Positions 11,891 through 24,744 of a stretch of 64,000 nucleotides of DNA are shown piece after piece. The DNA is from Sisyra terminalis (Eukaryota > Arthropoda > Insecta > Neuroptera > Sisyridae). The stretch's first letter is position 1. The number at the start of each line of letters is the position of its first letter. The position numbers and the translations under genes are program-made. The notes beneath the pieces were generated by a model. It was given only the letters and a program-made list of their open reading frames with translations. It ran no database searches and had not been told where the DNA came from. Location: contig OY292274.1 of NCBI GenBank assembly GCA_958496175.1, positions 10,168,001 to 10,232,000 of the forward strand, in the 5' to 3' direction.

Positions 11891-13828
11891 TAAATAATAA
11901 AATTAACTTTTTTCTTAAAATTATAAAAAGAAGCAAATAGTGCACTGCAAACTGACAATAGTACCAAAATTAAAAATCTATAAAATTTTGCTTTAGAACC
12001 ATTAATTCGCTCAGTTCTCCGTTTTTTTTTTTTTTGATGAAATGTCGGTGCAACTTTTAAAAATATTTTGTAACAATTTGCAACGACAATCATGTAACAA
12101 TGCATTTACTGAAGGGTTGTTCAAACTCCGGGGCGATGGAAGATTGTCGTCGTGTGTCGCCAATAATTCATCGACTTTGCATGTGAAAACCCTCTCTTCG
12201 TCAATGCACCAAAACTTATCAAGTTAGTGCAATTATTCCGCTGTGATTTCTAGGCCAGTAGTTTCATAAACTAAGCGGTTTATACCAATGTCGTCTTGTC
12301 ACATGCTAGAAGGAGATATTAGTAATATTTTATAAGTGTCTGCTGTAGCTCCATTTCTCTTAAGCAATCCACGATCTATTCTTTTTTTATTTATACCAAT
12401 TGCAGAGGAAATTGTGACTCATCACTTATAAAGTCACTCTTCGATATAATGTCTTTTTATAAAATAAAGAACAGCGGAGAAAGTATAAACAGTGGGGGTT
12501 CATAATTGCAAATAAAAAATCAGTTTGTTTGTTCTCAGATGATTGATAATTTTATTTAACTTCTGCATTAGAATTGAAAAATATATTTTATATAGGGGTG
12601 CTTGGTATGAGTCTTGATGTTTTCGAATGAAATCGTCTAATTTTTTAAATGTTTGAGTTGCTGCTATAATATCCTTCAGTTGCGCATTAAATATTCGGAG
12701 TAGTTTTAGAACAGCTATTTATATCGCTAATTTTCCATCGAGGAAAAGTCACTAAGTGCTCAACAACCACTACTGATATCAGTATATTATATCCAGTTGT
12801 AAGTCCTTCGTCCAGATTAATTACCAAAAATATCGGATTTTCCGTGCTGTAAATAATATCGAAAAACTTACACTAAACTATTTCAGCTAAAAAACTTACA
12901 TTGCATTCCAAAAAATTACAATTAATCAATAAAAATTGATTAAACATTTTAATTGAGTATACTATGAAAATATCTCCCTCATTCTTTTTCAACTTTGCAC
13001 GCAATAATCGTGTCGAATATTAGCATAAAAGGTCAGTTATTGTTTACTTTCTTTCCATTAACATGGTAATTAGAATCATTTGTACTAATTAAAATGAACG
13101 CTTTTAAAAAATTTAACTGACATATTACACGTAATGCATCAACATGAAAAAGCCTAGTCACGCTGATTTTAAATAAGTCGTCACCCTCGTAAATTGTTCA
13201 TAATAAATTTTATGAAAGAATTTTTATACTTTTGATAAAAACCAAGAAACCTCACAAATATTCTTTGCCCGTTTTATGAATTTCATAAAATTGAGATAAA
13301 AGATAATGAAAATGAATGCATAATGTCATCGTATATTAGGCGGGTGTACCAACGTAATGTTAATCAATCGCATTTGCGAAATAAGGCCATATGTGACGAG
13401 GACATGACGTCATAAAATGGATGATTGAATGCTCTTACACCAAGTCGTTTTACTAATGACAGTCAATGGATAAGGGTAAATATGAGATACGATTATTAGA
13501 TACTGATTTGGGAGCAAAGCTTGTCCATTAGTGTATTAAGCTTTACATATAAGTAATACAATTACGTCGCTCCTATTCACTAAAGCCCTAATAATTAAGT
13601 GGATTGGTTTACTTCTTCATTTGTGTCCATCTTAAACGTCGAACTAATAATAGTTTCCAAATAGAAAAAAAAACGAATTTTAAATTTAAAACAGAGCCAC
13701 CATATCAAACTAAATTTTATAGACTCACCAAACGAGAAATACAATTACAATTATAATTACATTACTGAAATTGGTACAAAGAATTTTGTATTATTTGCAT
13801 ATAATGTGCATTTTTTCATTTTAGAATT
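11891..13828. other. Intergenic sequence, nothing recognised
   Basis: The open frames near 12042-12227 and on the opposite strand show no recognisable protein. No RNA gene or repeat terminus was seen. Confidence 0.45.
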
Positions 13829-13866
13829 AAAGGGTCTAGTAGGATCCACATGGCGAGTTGGCCCCA
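13829..13866 (+). repeat. Solo terminus of the long-TIR (AAAGGGTCTAG) family
   Basis: The 38-bp sequence starting AAAGGGTCTAGTAGGATCCA matches the outermost end of the long-TIR elements at 14477, 32865, 36395 and 50771. It then runs straight into MULE transposase-like sequence. Confidence 0.8.
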
Positions 13867-14460
13867 TAAGTGCTTTCAGTGATTTTGATGGGTGCCCATA
13901 TTTACGTTTTTGTCCTAAAAGAATACATTTAGTTTCCTCAGGGACTTCAATTCATTTCAAACGGATTAGAAGACCCAACGTATGCTTGCACTTATATTTT
14001 ATTTGAAATATTGGACACTTTACTAATGTCAGCATCTATATTAAACGCCTTAAAGCCACAAAACTCTGTTCAAAATCTTTAAAAGTTTCTCAGTCTTCAA
14101 TAAAATATTTGGTTATCAATTCTGGGGTTCTACTTTTATAATTTGAATTTGAAGTAAATACATAGTATGTATTATCCACTATTATGATTATCTTGTTTTG
14201 CAATGCCTAATGATAAGATTCGGTCCATTCTTTTAAAGTAACTGTTGGTTTCGCGGAAAAAGTTTTGTAGCATTGTAGCTCTGGATTTCTGTTCAAAGAT
14301 CATTTAATTAGTAAATCATTTACTTTATTTAAAAATTAAGAAACAAATAAACGATCTTTTTAAATTATGGAATTGATAGATTCAATCCCATTGTTTGTAC
14401 TTAGATATCCTGATGCTGTACCATTGAACTAATTTTTATATGATTTTAGCCACGTGTAGT
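13867..14460 (-). pseudogene. MULE (Mutator-like) transposase remnant
   Basis: Read on the minus strand, scattered frames match the C-terminal part of Mutator-like transposases. In order these are a GIES.N-type segment near 14390, an unmatched middle part, and a SWIM-type zinc-finger tail with C-K-H (plus-strand positions about 13982-13990) followed by IRLK, then a LGQKRKYGHPSK segment near 13880-13920. The SWIM CxH and the basic G-x-P-x-K tail are hallmarks of the family. Frameshifts and stops are numerous, so it is non-functional. A related fragment lies on the plus strand at 24745-25075. It is wedged between two termini of the AAAGGGTCTAG repeat. Confidence 0.6.
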
Positions 14461-14476
14461 GTATTAAAATAATTAT

Positions 14477-16613
14477 AAAGGGTCTAGCAGGATCCACATG
14501 GCGAGTTGGCCCCCAAATAGGAACCTATGTCGAAACTTTTGTTAAAATATCGGTTTGATATACAAACACATTTTATATACTTTTCGAGACTAAATTCCTA
14601 TTTGACTTTGAGATATGGGCAAAAATATCCCCCCGCATGACTATATTTCAAAGATTTATATCTCAAAAGCTAATTAGGCTAGAGAAGTGAAATCAACACT
14701 AGGCTGTAGATTATTTTACAGAGTATATCATATATTTTTTTGAAATTTTTAGAAAAAAAAAATTATATAAAAAAAATCTAAAAAACAAATGAAATATTTT
14801 TTTTTATGTCTTCTCTGAAAATGACAATCACGAAAATAAAATTTATGCTTCTACATGAGCGCTATAACTCAAAAAATTTCGTGAAAAAATAGATCGTGCA
14901 ACACTTTGAAAAAAAATGAAATGTGATTTACGCCTAAAAGTATACCTCGGTTTTATTTTTTTTCGAAGTGTTGCACCAACTTTTTTTTCACAAAAATTCA
15001 ATAAAAAAAGGTCATATATAGGAGCAAAACATATAATATTTTCATAATTGTAAGTCTAAGGAAACATAAAGAAATTTTTTTATTAGGTTTTTTGTTTTTC
15101 TATACTTTGGTACTCTTAAGATGATTTCTTTCAAGATCAAAATAATTGATCCCAAAAGAAAAAAAAACAACTACTGTTCAATTTTTATTAAAATAAGAAT
15201 AAAAAATATCGTCACTGTTAAAATTTATTACAACTAGAATACTATGTATCTCCAATTAATTCTGGGTACATATTGACGGCATCTGAATTACTTTGTTTTC
15301 TTCGTTTAGCTTAGAATATTATTCACTGACTCATACCAAAATTTTTACAGGTTCTACCTAAAGTGGGCGAATAATTGAACTATCAAATAATATTTTAGAA
15401 CAATGTGTAAAATAAGCACCTAATATCATTAGGGTAGAAGTAAAATCAAGCCATATGTATAAATAGCAAAGACGGTTCTATATACAATGAGTATATTTCG
15501 AATGGTATTCGATTGCAACAGTATTTTCCATTATTCCTGGGATTCTCTAAAGAAACTTTACAGTGCGATATTGTTCTCATGCAACAGCTTTTATATGTTA
15601 TTTTTCATAAGAACAATAATTATTCAGAATTCTGCGTCCTACGAGATACTAACTAAATTAGGTTCATAATATTCCAATTGTAATTAATTGTAACAGTAAC
15701 GATAATTTTTTTTTTCTTATTTTAATAAAAATTGAACACTTCTTGTTTTTTTTTCTCTTGGGATCAATTATTTTGATCTTGAAAGTAATCATCTTAAGAG
15801 TAAATATAGAAAAATAAAAAAACTAACAAAAAATATTATTTTATGTTTGCTTAGATTTATAATTATGAAAATAATGTATATTTTGCTCCTATATGTGACT
15901 TATTTTTTATTGAAGTTTTGTGAAAAAAAATTGGTGAAACACTTCGAAAAAAAATAAAACCGAGGTATCCAGACAAAATTTTATCCAAAGGATAGAAAAA
16001 ACAATCAAAAATAGAGAATACGTACCAAGAATATGTAAAATTTATCTAACAGATAAACTATTATCTATTAAATAGTTGTCTGGAGGTAATGGCCTATCTA
16101 TGTGCTAAATAATGTTAAATATAATATTTATAATTTTTGTTATGTTTTTCAAGAAATTCAAGAAAAATACTATTAGGCGTTTATCAGGTTTCATTTTTTT
16201 CAAGATGTTGCACCAACTTTTTTTGAGTTATAGTGCTCATGTAGAAGCATAAAATATTTATTTTTTCGAGATTGTAATTTTCAGAGAACACATAAAAAAA
16301 TATTGCATTTGTTAATTTTTTTGTGTATATTTTTGTTTCTCAGAATTTCAATAAATATATGATATACTCTGTAAAATAATCAACAGCCTCGCGTTGGTTT
16401 CTCTTCTCTAGCTTAATTATTTTTTGAGATTTATAACTTTGAAAAATAGCCATGCTGGGGGACATTTTTGCCTATATCTCAAGGTCAATGAGAAATTTGG
16501 TGGGGAAAAGTATATAAAATGTGTTTGTATATCAAGCCGATATTTTAACATAATTTACGATATAGGTTCCTGTTTGGGGGCAAACTCGCCATGTGGATCC
16601 TGCTAGACCCTTT
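14477..16613. mobile_element. Long-TIR element, copy R1-a (2.14 kb)
   Basis: The outer ends are perfect inverted repeats (AAAGGGTCTAGCAGGATCCA and its complement), and the inverted homology continues inward for hundreds of bases. The arms flank a ~450-bp core (about 15240-15680) containing TTCTGCGTCCTACGAGATAC. The core lies in the opposite orientation to the cores of the copies at 36395 and 50771, so this copy is inserted the other way round. No transposase frame is present. The 60-codon frame at 15487 is core sequence without a recognisable product. No clear target duplication was found. Confidence 0.85.
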
Positions 16614-19010
16614 ACTAAAGATTTTGTTTCACGATTTTGATAAAATAATTTTTCGATTTATTGCTACAAAACGACTTAACGGTAAAAGCATGATGAATTG
16701 CCTTCATAATTTGAATGGATTTTTTTTATTTATTTTTATATAACTTTAAGAAATCTTTTTTTTTTTGAAAAAGAAATTTTTTTACCATGGAACAATTTTT
16801 TCATCGCCATAAAAGTGTTGTTTTGTTTGAGTTTTGTATACTTTTTTTATAATTTTTTTTTTCAAATTTTTAGAATTATGACTACATATCCTTGTGCACT
16901 AAAAAGAATAAAACAAGAAATCCATTCTCGCGTTAAAAATCAATTGCTATTGATCTACCAGAATAAACTCATCTCACAAGATGATCCATTTAAAAATAGA
17001 AAATTAATATTGTTATAAATTAGAAAATTTTCAAAATTTTAAATTCTATTTTTAATTAAAATATGAAATTATTGTATGTATTCAAGAAAAACAATTTCAT
17101 TCAAATGATTGCTCCAATTAGCGTTAGAGTACCCCCCATTCTTTAAACCCAATTCTTCAGAAAATTTTCAATAGTTTGACCATTTTTCCTTTTAATAAAC
17201 ACTTTGATTTTAGTAACATTTTATCGCAGTTATGTTTTTGGTAGAGCATACAGTTAATTTCAATGAAAACAAATAATAACCTCTAAATCTCGCAATCCCA
17301 TTGGTAAATAGTTTCTTGCATTAAACAGTATGTGTGAGAAATTAGTGCATTCTTATATAATTATTTTTTTATAATTAAAAGCCCAAAGTAGATGCAAGTG
17401 ATATTTACAACTTTTGGTATTATTAAATAATTTGGTTACTGTTTTAAATTTTCAATCAATATTTTGGACACTTAAAGAAATTGAAATAAATCAAATACAT
17501 ATACAATGGATGGATTCATCGAAACGTTCTTTTTTAAGCAACAGATCACTAACCGAAAAAAAATAAAATCGTTTTTTTATGTCAGTTAAAAAAGTACCCT
17601 TTTTTGCATATATGTTCAATATTTACAACAAAATGTTATACACATTAATTTTGATTATAAGATGCATATATCATCATAGGTTCCAGACATATTTTGACAA
17701 AATTTTTAATGAAATATTCGTTAGAGTTGATGCATTTTTGTGATTGACCCCAAATATATTGCCAGATATATACTTTGATGGAGGACAATAACGTTATATC
17801 TCTGCTACTTAATATTTATGGCGTTTTTATTCAAATACTGAAATCTATTTAGGGATATAGGAGATTTAAAGATCAAATCAATATTATTTATGACATACCC
17901 GGATTTTGGATGAATACATTTATTTTTTCATACTCGTAAACATTGCAAGAGCCTTATTTATTTACATCCTTTATGTATTCGTTTTATAAATTTATAATTA
18001 TTGTGAGTATGTTTACTTATAGCGCTTTGGATATAAAGTTTGTACAAAAAGTAAACAAACAAGGGATGACTTTCCTTTCTGAAGTTTTAAAAATATGCAA
18101 ATTTAAATGGAATATAAATCATTTCATCTTCATTTTCTGCTATTTGGGTCATTGTCAAATAAATGTTAGAACTGGGTGAATAAAAATGTGCAATTCATTC
18201 TTGTTTCATGAATTATAAGATTAAATTCTTTTTTTTCAATCAAAACCATTAATATTTTGGAAAAATTATCTACATTTTAGTACCGGTGTTTTTAATTTCG
18301 CTTTAACAAGCTTTCTTATAATTATTCTTCAAATTTAGAGGTCAAAAATTGGATCTTTGATTATTTAAAATCCATAAAAAAATGATTTTGAATAGGCTTT
18401 TCTTTAAGTATTTTTTAGAATTGAAATTTTACACGATATAATCTTATGTGCTAGCAAAACTAAAAAAAATAAAAACTTAACAATACGTAATTTTTTATCA
18501 TTATTTATACTATTTTAATATTATTATTAAATCACTTTTTTGGTGTTTATAAAATGAAGAAGAAACAAAACGAATTAATATCGATTCTCTCCTTAGTCTC
18601 ATTGTGAAACACAAATAGGCTTCATATCCCATAAGCTTTCAATAAATACAGTGTTCAATCATTATAATCGGATATCTCCATACAATCTCAATAATGTTCA
18701 TGCTGGGGTGTTTATCAACCAAAGCCTTCATAAACGAAGGGTCCTCAACTTCAATAATAGTTCACCAAATCAAAACTATTGATCGATATGATAGTTAGAA
18801 ATTTCATGAAATTTTGTTTGATTGATTTGTTTTAGTAACGGTTGAACAATAACTTTTTGGCTGGATTTTTAACCTAAGGGGGCGTAAAGAAGCTATTAAA
18901 AACGAAAGAGTTGTAGAGGTTCCCCAATGATTTAAAATGCCATTTATTTAATGAAATTTTTCCCAAATCTGACTTTACATTTTTTTCTGTATTTAAAAGA
19001 TTATGAAAAA
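16614..19010. other. Intergenic AT-rich sequence, nothing recognised
   Basis: Several short open frames (for example 16815-17018 and 17943-18179) lack any motif. No RNA gene or repeat terminus was seen. Confidence 0.45.
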
Positions 19011-19972
19011 CTAGCTTATCCCCGCGACTTCGTCTGCGTAACGTATTTTATTTTTCTTATTTCTGTTACGAAAAATATAATCATACTTAAAAACACTTCA
19101 CACTCTTGAAAAAGACACATTTAATAAACTGTTGCAAAGAATAAAATAGTTCTATGTAATAATCAATTAATTTTAAAAAAATATTTATAAATATCTAAGA
19201 AGAGTATGTTCAATTACGTATACCGTCGGTAGGCATACCTACCATGAACCAAATAATCCATAAATCAATCAGTATCTATACATAAATAAAAAATATCGTC
19301 AAGTCCAATAAAGTCGGTCTAAATTTTGACTAAAAAAGTCGAAAGTTATCAAAATATTCGCGTCAAAATAACAGAAGTTAAGAGTCTAGATTTTTGAATA
19401 TTAGTTGGATTCCCATCTCATTGTTTCGATTCCCGAATGAACCTTTTTCCAAAAACAATTTTGTAAAAAAAAAGTCTCATGTAAGATTGGAACCCACGTC
19501 TCTTTTATTGTGAGTATAAATATGTCAGATACGTAAGCGAATGCGCTATGAACCTATAATTAATCCCAAATTATAAATAAAAGAGCTTTTATATATATTT
19601 TTAAAAATGAAAAAACACTTATTGTGACATAACTGTAATAATTAGACATATGCTGTCGCTCTATTTTTTGTAGATAATAATATGTTCTGTAAAATCGTAG
19701 CACATTATTTTGTTCTATAACCAATAGTTTTCGCAGCGCACGCGATAAAATAATGTTTTTTTGGTAATTTTTTTCCGACCTTGGGTTACATTATTGGAGT
19801 TTTAGTTTGGATTCTTATTTTTTTTTTTGAAAATTTAATATAGCCTATGTTCTCCGGAAATAGTGTAGCTTCCTAACAGTGAAAGAATTTTTTAAATCGG
19901 TCAAGTAGTTTCGGAGCCTATTCAAAGCAAACAAACAATCAAATCTTTCCTCTTTATAATAATAGAATAATA
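19011..19972 (-). mobile_element. Helitron-like element, copy H3
   Basis: The 3' end on the minus strand is at 19011 (plus strand CTAGCTTATCCCCGCGACTT, the complement of the CGAAGTCGCGGG...CTAG terminus). The 5' region on the right (19840-19972) has the insect-Helitron block containing TCGGTCAAGTAGTTTCGGAG and CTTTCCTCTTTATAATAATA. A tRNA-like block with a B-box-like GGGTTCCAATCTTAC lies at about 19485-19560 on the minus strand. Confidence 0.65.
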
Positions 19973-20838
19973 TAATTGCTCCAGTTCACAATCATTGGTT
20001 CATAAAAATTAGATTTTAAAAAGTTTGATTGTTGAAAAACAAACAAAAATTAAAAACCGCCTCTATAGTATTTGGTATAAGTACCTACTACCTAAACTTT
20101 CATACTAATTAAGTGAAATAACGTTATTTAAAATGCTGTAGTTAAAATGATATAACAAAAACAGAAACTTATTATTAATTAATTATTTATTTATAAATGA
20201 AACTTAGTAAATTCAAAATTTCGATTGTTGATTAATTCTACACTTTCTCAAAGAAACTTAATCACCCCAATTCACTCTTTTAGGGTAGGAATTTTCCAAA
20301 AAAAAATCTTTTCACATACCCACTTCTTATAAGGAATACACCGAATATTAAAATTTCATCTGGCAGAGGAAATATATAATTACACGATTTTATGTATGCA
20401 CGGTTTTAAAAACGTATTTACTTTAAGCTTTGTTAATATAATTATTTTTTTTACTACTACTGTCACTTTTTTCGTTAATATTTTCTTATTGAGCAACCCT
20501 AAGGATTTATTTTCAACAATTTTGTAAAAAAATAAAATTAAAAAAAATGGTTACTCTAGGATTCGAACCCACGTCTCTAGTATTGTGTGCACTAGAATAT
20601 CAGATACGTAAGCGAATGTGCTATTACCGTATAATTCGGTTAAGTGTTTATTAAGTATAAAAACATTTACATTTCAAAAAGGCATGTCCCACGGAAACGA
20701 CGGGAACGGGGTAAAAAGTATCCTATGTCCTTCCCCTAGTTCTTAGCTACCTCCCTACTAATTTTCAGTCAAATCGGTTTAGCCGTTCTTGAGTTAGAAA
20801 TAGTGTAACTAACACAACTTTCTTTTATATATATAGAT
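19973..20838 (-). mobile_element. Second Helitron fragment on the minus strand
   Basis: Its 5' end on the right is TCTATATATATAAAAGAAAG (complement of 20819-20838), followed by a GTTACACTATTTCTAACTCA-type block. The middle resembles copies H1 and H4, for example around 20270-20340. A tRNA-like block with a canonical B-box GGTTCGAATCC lies at about 20562-20640 on the minus strand. No clear 3' end was found. Confidence 0.5.
20562..20640 (-). other. tRNA-like sequence inside Helitron
   Basis: On the minus strand an A-box-like TAGCACATTCGCTTACG is followed about 55 bp later by GTGGGTTCGAATCCTAG, a good B-box. A full cloverleaf could not be formed by eye, because the T-stem has mismatches. It is therefore a tRNA-derived relic, not a tRNA gene. 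Related blocks occur at about 6525-6592 (+), 19485-19560 (-) and 46325-46405 (+). Confidence 0.45.
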
Positions 20839-21215
20839 ATAGATGAAAGATGGATCTATATTTTTTGGCAACAAAAATAAAATTTAAAATGTTTTGTCTT
20901 TAATTATATTTTTTCAAAATACATTGAGCCAATAAAAAAGCTTAAACAATTCCCCTTAAACTCTAACTGCGATGGAAGAGATAGTTCAAAATTTTAATAA
21001 TAACATCCAGTGGGAAATAAAACAGTCCACCATTTAAAATAAACAGAAACACCAAATTATCAATTTTTCACTGTCAGATCATATTGTAATAGCACTTCGT
21101 GCAAAAATATTCGCAAGGAGTAGAAGACAAAGAACTAGATATCCTTCAAATAAAGCTATGTTTAAAAGATTGTCTTTCCTCTTAGGGTACTAGTTTATTA
21201 CCCAATGATCTAATT
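20839..21215. other. Intergenic AT-rich sequence, nothing recognised
   Basis: No feature seen. Confidence 0.5.
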
Positions 21216-21418
21216 CAGCGGTTCCTAACCTTTTTCAGCTGCGGACCCCCAAGGAAATCAAGCATTATGCCAAAGACCCCTGAATGAAAAAAAGATGCAA
21301 TTTTTGGACAATATTATATTTTAGTATTCCTTCATTAAATTAAAAAACAAAAAACAAACTTTTTCAAATAGGCTCGCGGACTCTCAGAGGTCCGCGGACC
21401 ATAGGTTAGGAAACAATG
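21216..21418. mobile_element. hAT MITE with perfect 8-bp target duplication
   Basis: The 203-bp element runs from CAGCGGTTCCTAACC to GGTTAGGAAACAATG, with inner complementary blocks GCGGACCCC and GGTCCGCGGACC. ATCTAATT flanks it on both sides (21208-21215 and 21419-21426). The 8-bp duplication and CAG-type start identify the hAT superfamily. It has no coding capacity. Confidence 0.9.
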
Positions 21419-21426
21419 ATCTAATT

Positions 21427-21895
21427 AATACTCCAAAAATCTCCAACTCCTTCTGGTATGCTACTAAAAAAAATATTAAAACACCCAGTGTTTTGCGCCC
21501 ATTTGCATGGAAGATGATACTCGGGCTAGAAGTGACTCAGAATGATTGATTAAGTTCGCAAAAAGTGTAGGAAAATTGTTTACTTCGCATGCCGATATTT
21601 TTGATCCACAACAATAACATTTCATTTAATAAAATATTCAATCTTCACTCCCCCTAGAACGTCGGGTCAAAGCGTTTTGTCCCTTCTGAAGTAAAATTGT
21701 TATTAATTTTATCACCTTTAAAAAAGCTCCTGGTCACAATCTTACAACAGTACACTTATATATACCCCTTTTGAGTGCGATTTAAATGTACGTCGAATAA
21801 GGTGAAAATCACATAAAAAAATATTTTAACGCCAGATAATAAGAGGAAATAATTCTTTTATAATAAGCACAGAATAATATTATATTGGACATCTT
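21427..21895. other. Intergenic sequence, nothing recognised
   Basis: No feature seen. Confidence 0.5.
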
Positions 21896-22080
21896 TCTTA
21901 TATATAAAAACCTCGTGTCACGGTGTTTGTAGCCAAACTCCTCCGAAACGGCTAGACCAATTTTCATTAAATTTTCAATGTATATTCGGTAGGCATGAGA
22001 ATTGGATGTAAAGTATATTTCATACCTATAGAAGATCAAGGTGTCCCTCGGGGTCTTCTGCAAATTTTTACGCCTACTTG
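21896..22080 (+). mobile_element. 5' fragment of a Helitron-like repeat
   Basis: The sequence TCTTATATATAAAAACCTCG, then TGTCACGGTGTTTG and CTCCGAAACGGCTAGACCAA, resembles common insect Helitron 5' ends. No 3' end follows; it meets the decayed helicase region. Confidence 0.5.
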
Positions 22081-22229
22081 CCTATATTATTTGTAATCAT
22101 CGATGTCTCTGAATAGTTTTGAAAAACGCTTAGCAAAGTATGAATTTGATATTTTTATTTATTTAATTTGTGTTAAAATAATTATTTAATTAATATTTTA
22201 GAAGAGTGTTGTAAGTCCGCGTCATTTTG

Positions 22230-23440
22230 CATTTATTATGTGTCACAACGCAGTTCGTGCAACATTTTGTACGATTTATTTTAATTTGTAAAAAAAAAGT
22301 TTAATTATGTTTATTTGTGAACAGCCGATATATATTTAGCCAAGTGAAGAACATCCATTTTTAAAATGGATGCCTCAAACATTGAATGACTGCTATTGCA
22401 ATTTATTTATCCGTATTACAAAATATGCAAGCTACACTGAAAATTGTAATGCTTTCAAGACGCACGGCCTGTCGCTGGGAATCATAGGGATGTGTGAACG
22501 TCTTCACCTTCATATTTTCAATATTGTTGTTTCGATAACATTGTTCATTAGTTTTTTCACCGCAAGCTGGGTGCTATTGCAAAGACGTGGTTAGTCTATA
22601 TGTTCCACATCACATTACTGATTACTGATTCGACTTTTAATTACAGATTATGAAGTAATCCCAAGACCTTAAGCGAATTTGAAAATTCTATTAGTATTCT
22701 ATTCTATTCTCAACATCAGCTTGATTAGTAATGGAATCAACCAAGTTGAATGGGATCAATTCGCTAGTTTTCTTATTTTGAATCAGAATACTCATTTCGT
22801 TGTACCTTATCAACATTTTTTGGAGCCAATATAGCATTTTCGCTTAACCAAATATAATTTTTGAAATTTTGAGCAAATTTTAGGAACACCATCTCGAAGA
22901 GTTCGGTCTTTAACATAGTAGAGTGGGAAAACTCAGTAGGGAATGTAATGTATTCAGATGATGTGTCAACAGAAATTTTACCATTACCAATATCGAGAAA
23001 TTGTTTGGAAAACACTTTTCCACATTAGGCGTTCTGCATTTCGAATTAATAGATATTAAGGATGGAATTCTTCCTAAAAAATAAATTTTTGCCTTAAATT
23101 ATCAAATTTATGGAACCAGAAACTTCACCTGGAAGAAAACATAAGAATTGTATTGCTGAACAATCCATCTGTAGAAGATTTATCCTAGCGATGAATGAAT
23201 TTCGGTAATAGCCGTGTTATTGGTTTGAATTTTTATTCCAATTAAACTGATTAAAACGTTATTCTGCTGTTTTATAAAAAAGCTAGGAATTAGGTAAAAT
23301 TTTTTCGAATGAGACAAAATTCGAAGGAAATGAAGTCAATACGCTTGATTTGTCGACAAGAACACTGCAATTACCGAGATTCAAAAATGTTTTGGAAACT
23401 TCTTCAGTAGATGGATCATTCCGCAACCCAACTCCTGTCG
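22230..23440 (-). pseudogene. Helitron PIF1-like helicase remnant
   Basis: On the minus strand several frames match the C-terminal half of Helitron-encoded PIF1-family helicases. From N- to C-terminus, a first block lies at about 23440-23300 (LRNDPSTEEVSKTFLNLGN). A second, clearer block lies at 23010-22775 (FSKQFLDIGNGKI, then WLSENAILAPKNVDK). Next comes VDSITNQADVEN at about 22735-22700, LAVKKLMNNVIETTILK at about 22570-22520, and a degenerate C-terminal YVACSR-like end near 22350-22300. Stops and frameshifts break it throughout. Two versions of the GNGK-type block occur, suggesting a partial duplication or two overlapping insertions. The Rep domain was not seen. Confidence 0.7.
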
Positions 23441-24744
23441 CCAGCTGATTTTTTTTCACATTGTGTCACAGATTTTATGATTTTAAGCAGGAGTTTATTT
23501 TATGGACAGAATTTGAACTTGGAATTATTGGGAGAAATCGTCAATCAGTAAATCATTGCGCTTTCAAAACACACTAAGTCATTGCGTCGAACTTCCAATG
23601 ATTTCAATGGTTATATGCGTTTTGCAAAAAAAGATTACTGACAATATTAAATTGACATAAGTGTGGGTGACGTGAACTGCCAATTGCGTAAAATACCAAG
23701 CCTATTTTATTTAAAAACTCATTTTACTCATTCTTTCCGTGAATTGTTAAGATATGTTAATAGTTATTCTACTATTCGGAGCGAAGATGAATCTAACAAA
23801 TCATATATCATCAAAATCAGTCCAGTCATTTTTTTAGCTCCAATTGGTTTAACTACCCCTACTTTGTTTTATATTTTGAAGAAATCTGATTTTACAAACT
23901 TCGTATGTCAATGTAATGGCAAGATGCTTCAATGGAGAGAATCAATCCGAGGGTAATGCATGAACCCAAATATATAGCTTCAATAAAGGAAATTGTCGGC
24001 CTAAAGTCTCAATCTGCTAAGTCCACTTTTAAAAATTTATGTTTTTTTGTTCCAAAAGGTAGGAATAAAAATTCTATCGATTGACAAACTGATTAATCTC
24101 TTTAAATATAAAAATTTCTTAATATATAACTTGAATTGTAAACCTGCTTTATGTAGTAACTTATGTAGCTGATAATCACTTTTTTTCCTTTCCCTGAAAA
24201 AACTGTTAAAAAGAACTTAGCGGCTTAACACTTTAGACCGACGAAATGTGTTGGATGACTTGCGATTGAAATAATTGATTTTTTTTTATATAATTTTTGT
24301 TTTCTTTTTATATACTTACTCTTCTAATGAAGTTTTGAACTTAATTTTATTCAGTTTATTATTAAAAATTTAAACTAAGTGTAGCTAAAATATTCATTCA
24401 TGAAACACTACGTTCATTGCCTGTTAGGCAGTACGAAGTTTGCTAGGTTAGCTAGTTTATGTATGAAAAAAACTGCAACAATGGTTATTTAACAGGAGTA
24501 AAATTTAATTTACAGCTATATAATGTAAAATTATTTTAAATATGAACATCTAAATACTTTAATAAGTTGGTAAAAATGTTTAGATTTGCAATTTACCCAC
24601 CAAGTTAAAGTCAAATTAAAAACATTACTTTAACTATAAATTAAAATTAATATATTGAAATTATTATTTATATACCTAGCAAAACTATTAATTTATAATT
24701 AACAAACAAATTGATCTTACAAATGTGTAAAAATTAACAACTTT
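23441..24744. other. Intergenic sequence with an unrecognised 97-codon frame
   Basis: The frame at 23663-23956 (+) is 97 codons long with no recognisable motif, and could be chance. Nothing else was seen. Confidence 0.4.

Noticed and set aside
15487..15669. Small protein in the core of the long-TIR element
   Set aside because: The frame is not conserved in the inverted-core copies at 36395 and 50771, and the translation has no motif.
20562..20640. A tRNA gene
   Set aside because: The B-box is good, but the acceptor and T stems do not pair and the block recurs inside Helitrons, so it is called a tRNA-like relic.
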